Source: UBA8529 sp964390565 (lineage in GTDB: Bacteria > Bacteroidota > Bacteroidia > Bacteroidales > Tenuifilaceae). From it: 64,000 nt of DNA. Position numbers and translations under genes: made by a program. The notes beneath the pieces are model-generated. The model had not been told where the DNA came from. It made no database searches and saw nothing but the letters and a program-made list of their open reading frames with translations. Shown here one piece after another: positions 43,711-52,951 of this stretch. How positions within the stretch are numbered: the first letter of the stretch is position 1; each line of letters begins with the position of its first letter. Where the stretch lies: NCBI GenBank assembly GCA_964390565.1, contig CAYMII010000002.1, positions 1 through 64,000 of the forward strand. The letters are read 5' to 3'.

Positions 43711-44157
43711 ATGGAAGCAGAGATCAACAAATCGAAAGAGTTAAAAGCAACACTTAAGCTTATTAACGACAAGTTACATTTCGAGGGGCTTGTAGAGGGC
43801 AACGATCCAATTGCAATCGATTACACACCGCCACTTGGAGATAACCTAGGCTATACATCTCTTGAACTATTCCTACTAAGTCTCTCCTCGTGTTTAGGTA
43901 GCGCATTGCTTGTTTTCCTTCGCAAAATGAATAAAAATATCATCGGACTAACCATTTATTCCCATGGTATTCGAAAAGAGGATCATCCAACCTGCTTTAA
44001 AACCATTGTTATAAGGGTAAATCTTTACTCAAATAATACAACCCTCGAAGATTTTAATAAAATTGTGAAAATGGCTGAGGATACTTATTGCCCTGTTTGG
44101 GCAATGATTAAGGGTAACGTAGAGGTTATTGTAAAACCAAATATCATAAGTCAATAG
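43711..44157 (+). CDS. OsmC-family peroxide-resistance protein
   Basis: OsmC/Ohr proteins reduce organic hydroperoxides with two cysteines. Here they are in LSLSSCLGSALLVFLRKMN and in TYCPVWAM near the end. The N-terminal strands include KLHFEGLVEGNDPIAIDY and the Glu in IRKEDHPTCF. At 148 residues the length is normal. It follows the nitrilase by eight bases. Confidence 0.88.
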   Translation: MEAEINKSKELKATLKLINDKLHFEGLVEGNDPIAIDYTPPLGDNLGYTSLELFLLSLSSCLGSALLVFLRKMNKNIIGLTIYSHGIRKEDHPTCFKTIVIRVNLYSNNTTLEDFNKIVKMAEDTYCPVWAMIKGNVEVIVKPNIISQ

Positions 44158-44196
44158 CAAATTATAAGAAAACAACCTTCAACCATTATTAAAGAT

Positions 44197-45777
44197 ATGT
44201 ACAATTCATATAAAAATTACATTCTAGCATTAAGCATATTAGCTTTTAGCGTAAGTTGTACTTCAGTAAAAAAGTTCAATAGCCAAATAGATAAACCTAA
44301 AAGTCCGGATGAGCTAAGAGCTGACGTCGATTACGTTTATAAAAAATTGCAAAAACTACACCCAAGCCTATACTGGTATATAAGCAAAAAGGATTTAGAC
44401 TACAAATTTGATAGCCTAAAAGCCACCATAACCACACCAATGACCAGCAATGAGTTTTACTTTAAATTAAGTCCTATCGTGGCATCAGTAAAGCAAGGCC
44501 ATATGCGATTATCTTATATCTCAAAAAGGCAAACAAAAAAGGAGATAAAGTCAATAAATAAAAAAGGACTCTTCCCCCTTTCACAGCTCACCTATGAGGT
44601 TCTCGACAATAAACTTTACATAACTAAAAATCTTTCGAACGATACCACTATCAAGGTGGGTTCTGAAATAGTTAATGTTAATGGGATTAAGCCACAGGAT
44701 ATATTTTCAAAGTTTAGCAAAGCCTTTGCTTCTGATGGCTTTAACACAACTTTAAACCATCGTTTCTACAGTTGGCAATTCCCTAATTACTTTTATCTAT
44801 ATACAAACCAAAGGGATAGCGTAAATATTCAACTTCGGATTAAGGATTCATTAACTGTTGCCAATTTGGTTCATGGAGCAAAAAAGAAAACAGATGAAAC
44901 TTCTAAAAAAGATAGCGTTGTTAAGGTTGATAAAAAACTTGCAAAGTTAAAGGCTAAGAATGAATCAAAAAAGAAGAGGTTGCAGGGCTATAATCCACAA
45001 AATAGAACATACAGTAAAGAGTTAAATTTTGTTGGCTCCGATAGCAGCATTGCCCTTGTAAAAATCAATGATTTTTCGCGAGGCGATTACAAGAAATTTT
45101 ATAAAAACACTTTCTACAAACTCGATTCATTAAAAACTCAAGCCCTTATAATCGATATTCGCGATAATCCTGGCGGAAAGTTAAAAGAGGTAAGCAACTT
45201 ATATTCGTATTTAACTGATAGCAACTTTGTTTTTATTGATAAAATGGAAGTTACCTCTCGTACAAGTTTTGTGCTTGGTAGTATCTCTAATACAACTCCT
45301 ATAGTTGTTAAAGCATTAACTTATACCATTGGATTACCTTTCCTAATTGGCAGAATGGCTAAAATTGAGAAAAAAGATGGTAAATTCTACTATAGAATAT
45401 CTGACTCCAAATCAAAAAAACCAAATGTTAAGAATTTTAAGGGAAAAGTTTATGTTCTGATTAATGGTGGTAGTTTCTCTGCTACGAGCATAATCTCATC
45501 AAATTTAAAAGCCACAAAAAGAGCAATATTTGTTGGTGAAGAAACAGGTGGTGCATTTAATGGCTGCGTAGCAGGTACAATGCCTGTTTACACACTACCA
45601 AAATCGAAACTAAAATTACGTTTAGGACTCGCTGTAATTAAACCATACTACAAAACTGATATTGATGGACGTGGAATTTTTCCTGATATGCCTATAATTC
45701 CAACAGCAAATGATTTATTAACAGGAAACGATCCCGAATTGAAATGGGTTATTGATGATATTGAAGGGAAGCATTAA
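44197..45777 (+). CDS. S41-family peptidase-like lipoprotein with basic insertion
   Basis: The 526-residue product has a lipoprotein signal (LAFSVSC). An N-terminal helical and PDZ-like region with VGSEIVNVNGIKPQDIF follows, then the S41 core: LIIDIRDNPGGKLKEV, YVLINGGSFSATSIIS (catalytic Ser in SFSA) and FVGEETGGAFNGC. Between the PDZ-like part and the core, residues of about 228-275 are strongly Lys-rich (GAKKKTDETSKKDS...KNESKKKRLQGY), which is unusual for the family. It probably cleaves periplasmic proteins or peptides. It stands alone. Confidence 0.85.
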   Translation: MYNSYKNYILALSILAFSVSCTSVKKFNSQIDKPKSPDELRADVDYVYKKLQKLHPSLYWYISKKDLDYKFDSLKATITTPMTSNEFYFKLSPIVASVKQGHMRLSYISKRQTKKEIKSINKKGLFPLSQLTYEVLDNKLYITKNLSNDTTIKVGSEIVNVNGIKPQDIFSKFSKAFASDGFNTTLNHRFYSWQFPNYFYLYTNQRDSVNIQLRIKDSLTVANLVHGAKKKTDETSKKDSVVKVDKKLAKLKAKNESKKKRLQGYNPQNRTYSKELNFVGSDSSIALVKINDFSRGDYKKFYKNTFYKLDSLKTQALIIDIRDNPGGKLKEVSNLYSYLTDSNFVFIDKMEVTSRTSFVLGSISNTTPIVVKALTYTIGLPFLIGRMAKIEKKDGKFYYRISDSKSKKPNVKNFKGKVYVLINGGSFSATSIISSNLKATKRAIFVGEETGGAFNGCVAGTMPVYTLPKSKLKLRLGLAVIKPYYKTDIDGRGIFPDMPIIPTANDLLTGNDPELKWVIDDIEGKH

Positions 45778-45883
45778 TATTGAGTTGCAGAGATTCCAGA
45801 GTTACAGGGTGGCAGTGTTCAAACAATGCTTCTAATTTTTAATTACATATTGAATTTATAATTGCAAAAGATACTATTTTCTA

Positions 45884-46360
45884 ATGATACCTGAATTTAA
45901 AAAAACTATAGATGGAATTAATAGTTCCATACAAAAGTGGGAACCTATTCTTTTGAACCTTTCAAATGAGGCAATAACCACCAAACGAAATAGCCAAAAT
46001 CGAACCATAAAGCAGATACTTGGTCATTTAATAGATTCTGCATCAAATAATACGCATCGAATTATTCATTTACAAAACTTACCAAGCCCACTTACCTATC
46101 CAAACTACGCATCTAATGGCAATAACGATAGGTGGATAGCCATACAAGACTTTCAGAACGAAGACTGGCAAACCTTAATCCAGCTATGGAAGTATTCAAA
46201 TTTGCACCTTACCCATGTGATTGGGAACGTTGATAGCAGTAAACTCAATAATGAATGGTTCGCTGCTGCTGATAAAAGAATCTCTCTAAAACAAATGATT
46301 CTCGATTACCAACCACATCTAGACCTTCATCTTTCGGAAATAAACGAGTTAATGAATTAA
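45884..46360 (+). CDS. DinB-family protein
   Basis: The 158-residue four-helix-bundle protein has histidines placed as in DinB/YfiT metal sites: ILGHLIDSASNNTHRI, LHLTHVIGNV and HLDLHLSEI. Members bind a divalent metal and some are thiol-dependent transferases. The substrate is unknown. It reads toward the cyclase gene with a 54-base gap. Confidence 0.85.
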   Translation: MIPEFKKTIDGINSSIQKWEPILLNLSNEAITTKRNSQNRTIKQILGHLIDSASNNTHRIIHLQNLPSPLTYPNYASNGNNDRWIAIQDFQNEDWQTLIQLWKYSNLHLTHVIGNVDSSKLNNEWFAAADKRISLKQMILDYQPHLDLHLSEINELMN

Positions 46361-46414
46361 CCTTAAGCATCTATTGGAACTTAAACATGAGGAAAACACA
46401 TAAAACATACACCT

Positions 46415-47044
46415 ATGATAATTGATTTAACGCATCCATTGAAAAATAACATCATCTATTATCCAGGAACACTTGAGCCACATTTTGATAATTTCTACAC
46501 CATTCAAAAAGATGGTTTTGCAGAGATGAAAATTTCGATGCTTACGCATAATGGAACTCACATTGATGCCCCTTGTCATATTCTGCCTAATACTAAGTCG
46601 TTGGATGAATTTCCGCTCGATAAATTCATTGGCAAAGGGATTATTATTGATTGTACAAAAACAAATTCAATCACTTTGGATTTATTAAAATCAAAAGAAG
46701 AAGAGATAAAAAAGGTTGACTTTATTCTATTTTACACTGGTTGGCAGGAAAAATGGAATACTCCAACCTATTTCGATGAGTTCCCTGTTCTTACTACAGA
46801 AGCAACAGAATGGTTATTAAACTTTAAATTAAAAGCCCTTGGGTTTGATACAATCTCGGCTGATAAAACTACTGATTCGCATTTACCAATCCATCACCTT
46901 CTTTTAAGTCGTGAAATTCTGATTATTGAGAATCTAGCAAACCTAGATAAACTAATTGGTGCTAATTTTGAGTTTAACTGTATCCCTTTACATATCGAAA
47001 AAACGGATGGCTCACCCGTTAGGGCTTTTGCAAGACTTTTATAA
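46415..47044 (+). CDS. cyclase / kynurenine formamidase-like metal hydrolase
   Basis: The family signature HxGTHxDxPxH is seen as HNGTHIDAPCH at about residues 45-55, with the later His and Asp in TDSHLPIHHLLL. The length of 209 is normal for cyclase-family hydrolases, which include kynurenine formamidase. No kynurenine-pathway genes are adjacent, so the substrate stays open. Confidence 0.87.
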   Translation: MIIDLTHPLKNNIIYYPGTLEPHFDNFYTIQKDGFAEMKISMLTHNGTHIDAPCHILPNTKSLDEFPLDKFIGKGIIIDCTKTNSITLDLLKSKEEEIKKVDFILFYTGWQEKWNTPTYFDEFPVLTTEATEWLLNFKLKALGFDTISADKTTDSHLPIHHLLLSREILIIENLANLDKLIGANFEFNCIPLHIEKTDGSPVRAFARLL

Positions 47045-47175
47045 TTGATATCCTTTACTAATCTCAATATACATCATTTAACAACGCTTTCCTAAAAAAC
47101 AGACTACACGTAAATAAACAATTCTTATAAGGACTAACTTATAAGTCCAATTAGATTTTCAGGATTTCTATTTTG

Positions 47176-47183
47176 TATATTTG
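47176..47183 (+). promoter_or_regulatory. -7 element before the DUF3124 gene
   Basis: TATATTTG fits TAnnTTTG, 49 bases before the start codon. Confidence 0.45.
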
Positions 47184-47231
47184 TATGTAACAACTTAAAA
47201 GACTTGACCAAATCATTAAATAGTAAAGATT

Positions 47232-47762
47232 ATGAGAAAACCCATTCTTTTTATCGCAGCAATCCTACTATTATCCTGCAACCATAAAGAAAAGCAAGTA
47301 GCTTTTTCGAGAGGAAACCTACAAGATTTCAATCCAACCTCATATGAACTAAAGGGTTATGACACCAAATTAGTGAGAGGCCAAGTCCTTTACTTGCCAA
47401 TTTATTCTAACATTCCTCATTTTATGGATTCAGTAAAAATCGACATGAGCGCATTTGTTGCTTTCCACAATACTGACTTTACACACTCAATTAAATTACA
47501 AAAGGTTCAATACTTCGACACGAAAGGCAAACTAGTACACGATTTTCTTCAAAACAGCTTTAGAGAATTAGGTCCACTTGAAACAGCCGATTTTTATGTT
47601 CCTTACCAAGATCAAAGCGGCACAGGAGCTAATTTCTTAATTGAGTGGAGATCGGATAGTTTAGTAAATGAGCCGCTAGTTGAATCGGTAACAATAAACA
47701 CAAAAATTCACAACTGCGTTGCAGTTCTCAGCCAAGGGAAAGTTATAAAAGAAATAAAATAG
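47232..47762 (+). CDS. DUF3124 lipoprotein
   Basis: The 176-residue product has a lipoprotein signal ending in LLSC. The DUF3124 pattern follows: VRGQVLYLPIYSNIPHF, DMSAFVAFHNTD, KVQYFDTKGKLVHDFL and GPLETADFYVPYQDQSGTGANFLIEW. The family is of unknown function and found in envelopes of several phyla. It has its own promoter and a strong hairpin downstream. Confidence 0.85.
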   Translation: MRKPILFIAAILLLSCNHKEKQVAFSRGNLQDFNPTSYELKGYDTKLVRGQVLYLPIYSNIPHFMDSVKIDMSAFVAFHNTDFTHSIKLQKVQYFDTKGKLVHDFLQNSFRELGPLETADFYVPYQDQSGTGANFLIEWRSDSLVNEPLVESVTINTKIHNCVAVLSQGKVIKEIK

Positions 47763-47774
47763 GTGAGTTTAAAA

Positions 47775-47813
47775 TATATAGAAAAGCTGCTCTTAAGGCA
47801 GCTTTTCTATATA
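47775..47813. terminator. bidirectional hairpin between convergent genes
   Basis: TATATAGAAAAGCTGC and GCAGCTTTTCTATATA form a perfect 16-bp stem with a 7-base loop between the DUF3124 and caspase-like genes. There is no long external T run; the AT-rich stem base may serve instead. Confidence 0.75.
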
Positions 47814-47830
47814 ACACTTTAGTTGAATTT

Positions 47831-48676
47831 CTATAAATCAAAATTCCCAGTATAAGAATCGGTATAGGATGGAGCAACTCTTACTTTATTCTTTGAAGCC
47901 CAAATCTTCATTTGATCGCAAGCATATTTGCAATCAGGCTCTAAATAAGTGTAACCAAGTTGATCAAAACCAATCATTTGATAATAGGTAAATACGCCGT
48001 TCTTCATAGTAGCATCACCATCGTATGAATAAACAGTTTTATTTGAAGCAACGGCAATCACTCTACCAGTTGCATTTAAATCTGTAGCCATTGCACCAAT
48101 TTGACAAGCATCAAAGCAGAACATCATTTTAGTGCTTTTTGCAGTAGAGAATTTAGTTTTAAACCAAGTACTTGCGATGTAGTATAAATCAGTTGTAACA
48201 ATATTGCCCCTACTTCCGTGACCTGAATAGCATAAAGCAATTTCATTACCTGCAATTGATTGACTTGCAAGAGTAGTAACAGCAGCCTCAATAGCAGCTT
48301 TTGTAGCATTTCTGTCTAATAGAACAGTTACGCTATAGCCTTCAGCCATTAGACGAGCTTTCCAATCGGTTGCATCATCGTCGCAGTATTGAAGATCATT
48401 AGATGTACCTGAATAGTCAGAAATACCAATTACAAGTGCATATTTAGCACCTTTTGTAGTGTTCTCTGCAAGCATAACAGGTTCAGTTTCGGTAACTTGG
48501 TGCTTAGCAATAACATCAGCAGGTCTTGTGTCCAAGGTAGCAAAGTCAGGTCTTACGCTATAAGCAATTTGCTCTTCGTTAACAGGGTTAAAATCATCCT
48601 TTTTAGAACAGCCAATTAAAGTCACCCCAGCAAGCAATACAACAAATGCTAGTTTAGTCAATTTTTGAATTTTCAT
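47831..48676 (-). CDS. caspase-like (peptidase C14) lipoprotein
   Basis: The 281-residue product has a lipoprotein signal (VVLLAGVTLIGC, Cys at 23). A caspase fold begins with KYALVIGISDYSGTSNDLQYCDDDATDW. The His-Cys dyad is complete: CYSGHGSRG near 150 and FCFDACQIGAM near 188. It is close to bacterial metacaspase-like proteins but, being a lipoprotein, would act at the envelope, not in the cytoplasm. No partner such as a gasdermin or signalling module is adjacent, so it is not obviously a defence protease. Confidence 0.85.
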   Translation of the reverse strand: MKIQKLTKLAFVVLLAGVTLIGCSKKDDFNPVNEEQIAYSVRPDFATLDTRPADVIAKHQVTETEPVMLAENTTKGAKYALVIGISDYSGTSNDLQYCDDDATDWKARLMAEGYSVTVLLDRNATKAAIEAAVTTLASQSIAGNEIALCYSGHGSRGNIVTTDLYYIASTWFKTKFSTAKSTKMMFCFDACQIGAMATDLNATGRVIAVASNKTVYSYDGDATMKNGVFTYYQMIGFDQLGYTYLEPDCKYACDQMKIWASKNKVRVAPSYTDSYTGNFDL

Positions 48677-49001
48677 AATAAAATTAATTTAGGTTAGGTT
48701 AGTTTGTAAAATCACTTTACATTTTCAAATGTCAGCCATTCCTAAATCAAAGTCAATAGCTATAAGCTAACAATCTTATTAATTTATTCACAGATACGTT
48801 TAATCATTTAATTGCCTTATGGTTAATTGACCAAAATCAAACACGTTCTGATTTTCTGATAGTTTTATTCTATATTGACTTGCTTGAAATACATTACTTC
48901 AAACCTTGAATAGTTTAAGTTTTCAAAAATTGATGCGCCAAATCACCTTTTCGATTGATCAAATGAAGAAAGGTTGCTAGATCTGAAATTCCCTAACTTT
49001 T
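48677..49001. other. intergenic region without recognised features
   Basis: AT-rich sequence between the divergent caspase-like and hemerythrin genes. I see no open frame with a recognisable product, no tRNA-like fold and no repeat shared with other gaps. Confidence 0.5.
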
Positions 49002-49009
49002 TATCTTTG
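49002..49009 (+). promoter_or_regulatory. -7 element before the hemerythrin gene
   Basis: TATCTTTG fits TAnnTTTG, 33 bases before the start codon. Confidence 0.45.
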
Positions 49010-49041
49010 CAACAAACCTTAAAACATAATATTTCTCAATT

Positions 49042-49449
49042 ATGGCAGCTATTACATGGACTGAATCATTAAGTGTAAAAATTGAATCAATTGACGATCA
49101 GCACAAGAAACTAATCGATATGATAAATGATTTCTATGAAAACATCAGCAAAAAAAATAACGATGAAAACATCCTTAAGTTGATAAGCGGGATGAAAAGT
49201 TATACTGTGATGCATTTCAATAAGGAAGAGTTTCTAATGAAACAATATAATTACCCCCATCTCGAAGAGCACAAAAAAGAACATGGAGAGTTTATATCGA
49301 AAGTAAATGCTCTTGAAGAAAAGGTGAAAAAGGGGACTATAATTGTTTCGTTTGAGATTACAAACTTCCTTAAGGATTGGTTAAAGAATCACATCCAGCA
49401 TACTGACAAACAGTATACTGAATTCTTTCTAAAGCATGGTGTAAAATAA
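49042..49449 (+). CDS. bacteriohemerythrin
   Basis: This 135-residue non-heme diiron protein binds O2. The ligands fit the family: His in DDQHKKLIDMIN, His and Glu in MHFNKEEFLM, His in YPHLEEHKKEHGEF, and His/Asp in HIQHTDKQY. The start MAAITWTESLSVKIESID is typical. It stands alone with a promoter and a terminator. O2 storage, sensing or NO handling are all possible. Confidence 0.93.
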   Translation: MAAITWTESLSVKIESIDDQHKKLIDMINDFYENISKKNNDENILKLISGMKSYTVMHFNKEEFLMKQYNYPHLEEHKKEHGEFISKVNALEEKVKKGTIIVSFEITNFLKDWLKNHIQHTDKQYTEFFLKHGVK

Positions 49450-49466
49450 TGGTTTTGAATAAAATA

Positions 49467-49495
49467 TAAAAGCGTAGCATCCGCTACGCTTTTAT
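49467..49495 (+). terminator. terminator of the hemerythrin gene
   Basis: AAAAGCGTAGC and GCTACGCTTTT form a perfect 11-bp stem with a 4-base loop, followed by ATTC. It lies between two convergent genes and could serve both. Confidence 0.8.
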
Positions 49496-49519
49496 TCATC
49501 CCCGAATTTCTCTAGCAAG

Positions 49520-50521
49520 TTAAATATCATTAAACCCCACAAGCTTTTGCTTCTCCTCATCCCATAACCTTAGCCTTAATGATTTAAGACTTGAGAAAAA
49601 CGTAATAGGCTTAATGTCATGAAATATTGAGTTCTCTCTATGGCATTTTGCCAGTTTATAGTTTGGAATTCTTGGGCTTAAGTGATGTATGTGATGAAAA
49701 CCAATATTTCCCGTAAACCATTGAAGAATAAAGGGTAGCTTAAAGTAGGAACTCCCTTGAAGAGCTATAGTTTTGTAATCCCATTTGTTAGCGCGCTCCC
49801 ATTTAACCGAATCGTACTGGTGCTGAACATAGAACAGCCAAACACCATGAACAGATGAGATATAGGTAATAGGAAGTTGAATTAAAAGATAGGCTTTCCA
49901 ACCAACAGCCCAAATCATCAGCAAAACCATTAATACCATTGCAATATTCGACAGATGAAGATAAAGATGCTCCTTTGTACTCATATATGTTTTTGGTAAT
50001 CGATATTGAATAACAAATAAGAGCAAGGGTGCAAACCCAAAAAGGAAAATTGGGTTTCGATATAAACGGTAAAGGAATTTCTTCCACTTCGTTAATCTTT
50101 TATACTCCTCAACCGTAAGCGTCTCAACATCACCAATTCCACGTTTATCGAGGTTACCTACAGTTGCATGATGCTCCTTATGGTCACGATGCCAACGATG
50201 GTAAGGCGTAAATGTGAGGAATCCCAATGGAATCCCAACAATACGATTCAAAAGATCCGACTTAAAGAAAGATCCATGGCCACAATCGTGAAATATTATG
50301 AATATTCGCACTAAAAATCCTGCCGCAAATATCGACAGAAGCAGTGTTAACCAGTAAGAAATTTCTAAACTATAAACCATTAATACCCAAAGAGCAAAAT
50401 ATGGAATAACTGAATTTACAACCTGCCACCAGCTCTTAAAAGTGCTCGGAAAGTTGTAGTTCATTACTATTTTAACCCAATTAGCATTTGCATTATTATT
50501 GGTTTGATTTGATGTTGTCAT
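49520..50521 (-). CDS. membrane fatty-acid desaturase
   Basis: The three His boxes of membrane desaturases are present: HDCGHGSF near 80, HRWHRDHKEHHA near 115 and GFHHIHHLSPR near 280. About four to six hydrophobic segments surround them. It inserts double bonds in acyl chains of lipids; which position cannot be told, though the boxes resemble omega-6/delta-12-type enzymes. The ATG at 50521 (MTTSNQTNNN) is preferred over one 30 bases upstream, since the extra residues look unlike coding sequence. It stands alone. Confidence 0.88.
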   Translation of the reverse strand: MTTSNQTNNNANANWVKIVMNYNFPSTFKSWWQVVNSVIPYFALWVLMVYSLEISYWLTLLLSIFAAGFLVRIFIIFHDCGHGSFFKSDLLNRIVGIPLGFLTFTPYHRWHRDHKEHHATVGNLDKRGIGDVETLTVEEYKRLTKWKKFLYRLYRNPIFLFGFAPLLLFVIQYRLPKTYMSTKEHLYLHLSNIAMVLMVLLMIWAVGWKAYLLIQLPITYISSVHGVWLFYVQHQYDSVKWERANKWDYKTIALQGSSYFKLPFILQWFTGNIGFHHIHHLSPRIPNYKLAKCHRENSIFHDIKPITFFSSLKSLRLRLWDEEKQKLVGFNDI

Positions 50522-50725
50522 CGGAGATGGACTTAAGGTGAAATGAAACAAGGACTCAAGAAAAAGGCGTAATTCAATACAAAATTAGGCTACCTAAAGA
50601 GGAAGATCAATTATATATCAGAAAATAAACAACTCTGATTATCAAAAAGTTCAAAATGAAAAATTATACCAACAAAAAAGGGTATTAGCAATAATTTATG
50701 ATATCAAAAATATATTGTAAGATCT

Positions 50726-51466
50726 TTAAATGTAATTTGTATCCGATTGCTCTTTATCTTCCAACAAACCTCTAATCACAACAGAGGCTATAAAACATCC
50801 AAATATTGGAGGCATATAGGAGATGGTTCCTACAGTAGTTTTTTTATTTGGTTCGCCCTCACAAGGGCGAGTTGAACTTTCATCTACCTCCTCAGGTGAA
50901 AATACAACTTTAAAACCTTCTTTTATGCCCAATCGGCTAAGTCTTTTTCGAAGTATCCGAGCTAATGGACAATTATATGATTCAGAGATATCAGAAACCT
51001 TAACTAACATAGGATCGACCTTTCCGCCAGCTCCCATTGAACTTACAATACGATTTCCAAATTTGAGAGTATCGTGAATCAAAAAGATCTTAGGGGAAAG
51101 GGTATCGATAGCATCAACCACAAAATCGTAGGGCTGTGAAACGATCTCTTTCATCCGCTCATCACGGATATACTCTTGAATAATATGAAGTTTCAGTTCA
51201 GGGTTTATATCCATCATCCTTTGGCCTAAATACTCAGCCTTTGGCTGACCTAAAGAGCTATTCAAAGCAGGTAACTGACGATTGATATTTGTAAGATGAA
51301 TTAGGTCGCCATCAACAATAGTCATCTCTCCTACCCCTGCGCGACATATCTGCTCAGCCGCATAAGCGCCAACTCCTCCAAGTCCAACCACAAGAACGTG
51401 GCTATTACTCAACTTATTTAACTTTCCCTCGCCTAAAAGTAGCTCTGTCCGCTCCAGCCAATGCAT
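50726..51466 (-). CDS. tcdA: tRNA threonylcarbamoyladenosine dehydratase
   Basis: TcdA cyclises t6A in tRNA. The 246-residue protein starts MHWLERTELLLGEGKLNKL, then the nucleotide-binding loop LVVGLGGVGAYAAEQICRAG and the E1-like adenylation motifs VDGDLIHLTNINRQ and DFVVDAIDT. The C-terminal TTVGTISYMPPIFGCFIASVVI is the TcdA signature. It is downstream of the TatD gene in the same direction with a 56-base gap. Confidence 0.93.
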   Translation of the reverse strand: MHWLERTELLLGEGKLNKLSNSHVLVVGLGGVGAYAAEQICRAGVGEMTIVDGDLIHLTNINRQLPALNSSLGQPKAEYLGQRMMDINPELKLHIIQEYIRDERMKEIVSQPYDFVVDAIDTLSPKIFLIHDTLKFGNRIVSSMGAGGKVDPMLVKVSDISESYNCPLARILRKRLSRLGIKEGFKVVFSPEEVDESSTRPCEGEPNKKTTVGTISYMPPIFGCFIASVVIRGLLEDKEQSDTNYI

Positions 51467-51522
51467 ATTCGATAATCGTTGATTGTTATTCGTTGCTTGG
51501 GAGGATTGTCACTTATCACTTA

Positions 51523-52170
51523 TTACCTTCCAAAAAACTCCGCAAAATTAAAATTTATATTCTCTTCGAGATCGCGAGTTGTAATTCTTTTTATTTTCGA
51601 AATGGTGGTGTATAAATATTTCAACGAAACGTCGGCATCATCAGTCTCTATAAATATTCTATTCATCGGAACAATTCTAATTGCCTCTTGTAATCCTTCC
51701 GATGCGTTTAACGATTCTGGTCCAAATGAGATATACATTCCATTGCCAAGAAGCTGTTTTACCAATTCCGATTGACCACGAAAGCCATGTATTGCCCAAG
51801 GCATTTTAGGCTGAATTCTTTTTCTTGTCTCTAGTAGTTCAGCCCAAGCCCTAACGCAATGAATAACAACTGGTTTATTAACCTTTTCGGCAATCATAGC
51901 CTGCTTTTCGAAAACTTCAATCTGCTTTTCAATAGGAGCACCGCGATGCTTATCGAGTCCAATCTCACCAATTCCAATGACATTACTCCGTTTTGCATAT
52001 TCATTTACCAAGGAAAACTGTTCAGCCAAGTCAACTTCTTCGGTGAACCAAGGATGAATTCCAATAGTAAAAAGATCATGTGGAGTAAATTTATCAACCT
52101 CTGAGATAAGCAAGCTACGAACCGATGAATTATTATCAACAGGTGGTTGATGCGTGTGGAAATCTATCAT
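51523..52170 (-). CDS. TatD-family metal-dependent hydrolase
   Basis: The 215-residue protein opens with MIDFHTHQPP (the HxH metal motif), has GEIGLDKHRGAP with the Glu ligand, PVVIHCVRAWAE with a His and IETDDADVS near the end with the Asp. These are TatD DNase-like motifs. It is shorter than typical TatD (about 260) but keeps all ligands. It likely shares a transcript with tcdA. Confidence 0.88.
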   Translation of the reverse strand: MIDFHTHQPPVDNNSSVRSLLISEVDKFTPHDLFTIGIHPWFTEEVDLAEQFSLVNEYAKRSNVIGIGEIGLDKHRGAPIEKQIEVFEKQAMIAEKVNKPVVIHCVRAWAELLETRKRIQPKMPWAIHGFRGQSELVKQLLGNGMYISFGPESLNASEGLQEAIRIVPMNRIFIETDDADVSLKYLYTTISKIKRITTRDLEENINFNFAEFFGR

Positions 52171-52279
52171 TTTCTGATAATTAGTGGATGATAAAGATAC
52201 GACATTAAAGACAGAAACACCTATTTATGTTTCTTTATAAATCAGCTTGCACAAAACAAACATTTTAAAATCAATGAAA

Positions 52280-52474
52280 TACCTCGCCGCAAGCGGACGA
52301 GGTATCTATAAAAAGTTTCTTTAAATTTTGCCCCAAGGGCCTGGAACCTACCTCCCGGCAGGCGAGGTAAGACCCTATAGATCCCTCGACTTCGCTCGGG
52401 GTCCCTGCCTGCCGGTAGGCAAGAGTTCGACTAAATAATTTTGTTTCTCAAAATTATAGTCTCACTGATTTAAT
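52280..52474 (+). repeat. dispersed multi-hairpin repeat, copy 2
   Basis: This is the longest copy. It opens with TACCTCG...CGAGGTA, has ACCTCCCGGCAGGCGAGGT, ATCCCTCGACTTCGCTCGGG and TGCCTGCCGGTAGGCA. It ends with GACTAAATAATTTTG, TTTCT, CAAAATTATAGTC, CTCACTGATTTAA-like sequence. Each block is a hairpin. It fills the gap between the divergent TatD and DUF2231 genes, ending 31 bases before the start of the latter. Confidence 0.85.
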
Positions 52475-52505
52475 TAATTTTACATTCAATAAACAAATCT
52501 AGATT

Positions 52506-52934
52506 ATGTCGAGTTCAAGTTATATCCACGCAATGCTTGTGCACTTTCCGATTGCGCTAATCGTAGTTGGGTTTTTTACTGATTTCTTCGTCCTTTTCTT
52601 TAAAAGAGAAGTTTGCACATCGAAGATAGGATTATCTTTAATGGTAATTGGAACGGTTGGAGCCATTGCTGGCGTTTTAAGCGGTCAAGTTTCGTCAAAA
52701 GTATTGGATCCAGAAGGATTATACTATCAGAAACTGCATATCATTTTTGCTGCATTTTCGATGGTTATTATGGTTATCGGTTCTATCCTTAGATTATATC
52801 AATTTTTTAGGAAAAAGGAGAATAGCATCATTGGCTGGACCGTTTTTGTGCTTTATGGGCTTGGTGCAATTGCGGTAAGCGTCTCTGGGTTCTTTGGTAG
52901 CGCCCTTGTTTATAAATTTATTGACGAAATCTAA
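52506..52934 (+). CDS. DUF2231 membrane protein
   Basis: The 142-residue product has four membrane helices and starts with the DUF2231 pattern IHAMLVHFPIALIVVGFFTDFFVLFF, with His residues in the first helix, and later LHIIFAAFSMVIMVIGSIL. The family of unknown function resembles small haem- or metal-binding membrane proteins. It lies 17 bases before an exported rubrerythrin, so a shared oxidative role is plausible but inferred. Confidence 0.85.
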   Translation: MSSSSYIHAMLVHFPIALIVVGFFTDFFVLFFKREVCTSKIGLSLMVIGTVGAIAGVLSGQVSSKVLDPEGLYYQKLHIIFAAFSMVIMVIGSILRLYQFFRKKENSIIGWTVFVLYGLGAIAVSVSGFFGSALVYKFIDEI

Positions 52935-52951
52935 CAAATAAAACATAATAT

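Noticed and set aside
47831..48676. Caspase-like gene as part of an abortive-infection system
   Set aside because: No gasdermin, sensor, nucleotide cyclase or effector gene is adjacent and the lipoprotein signal places it outside the cytoplasm.
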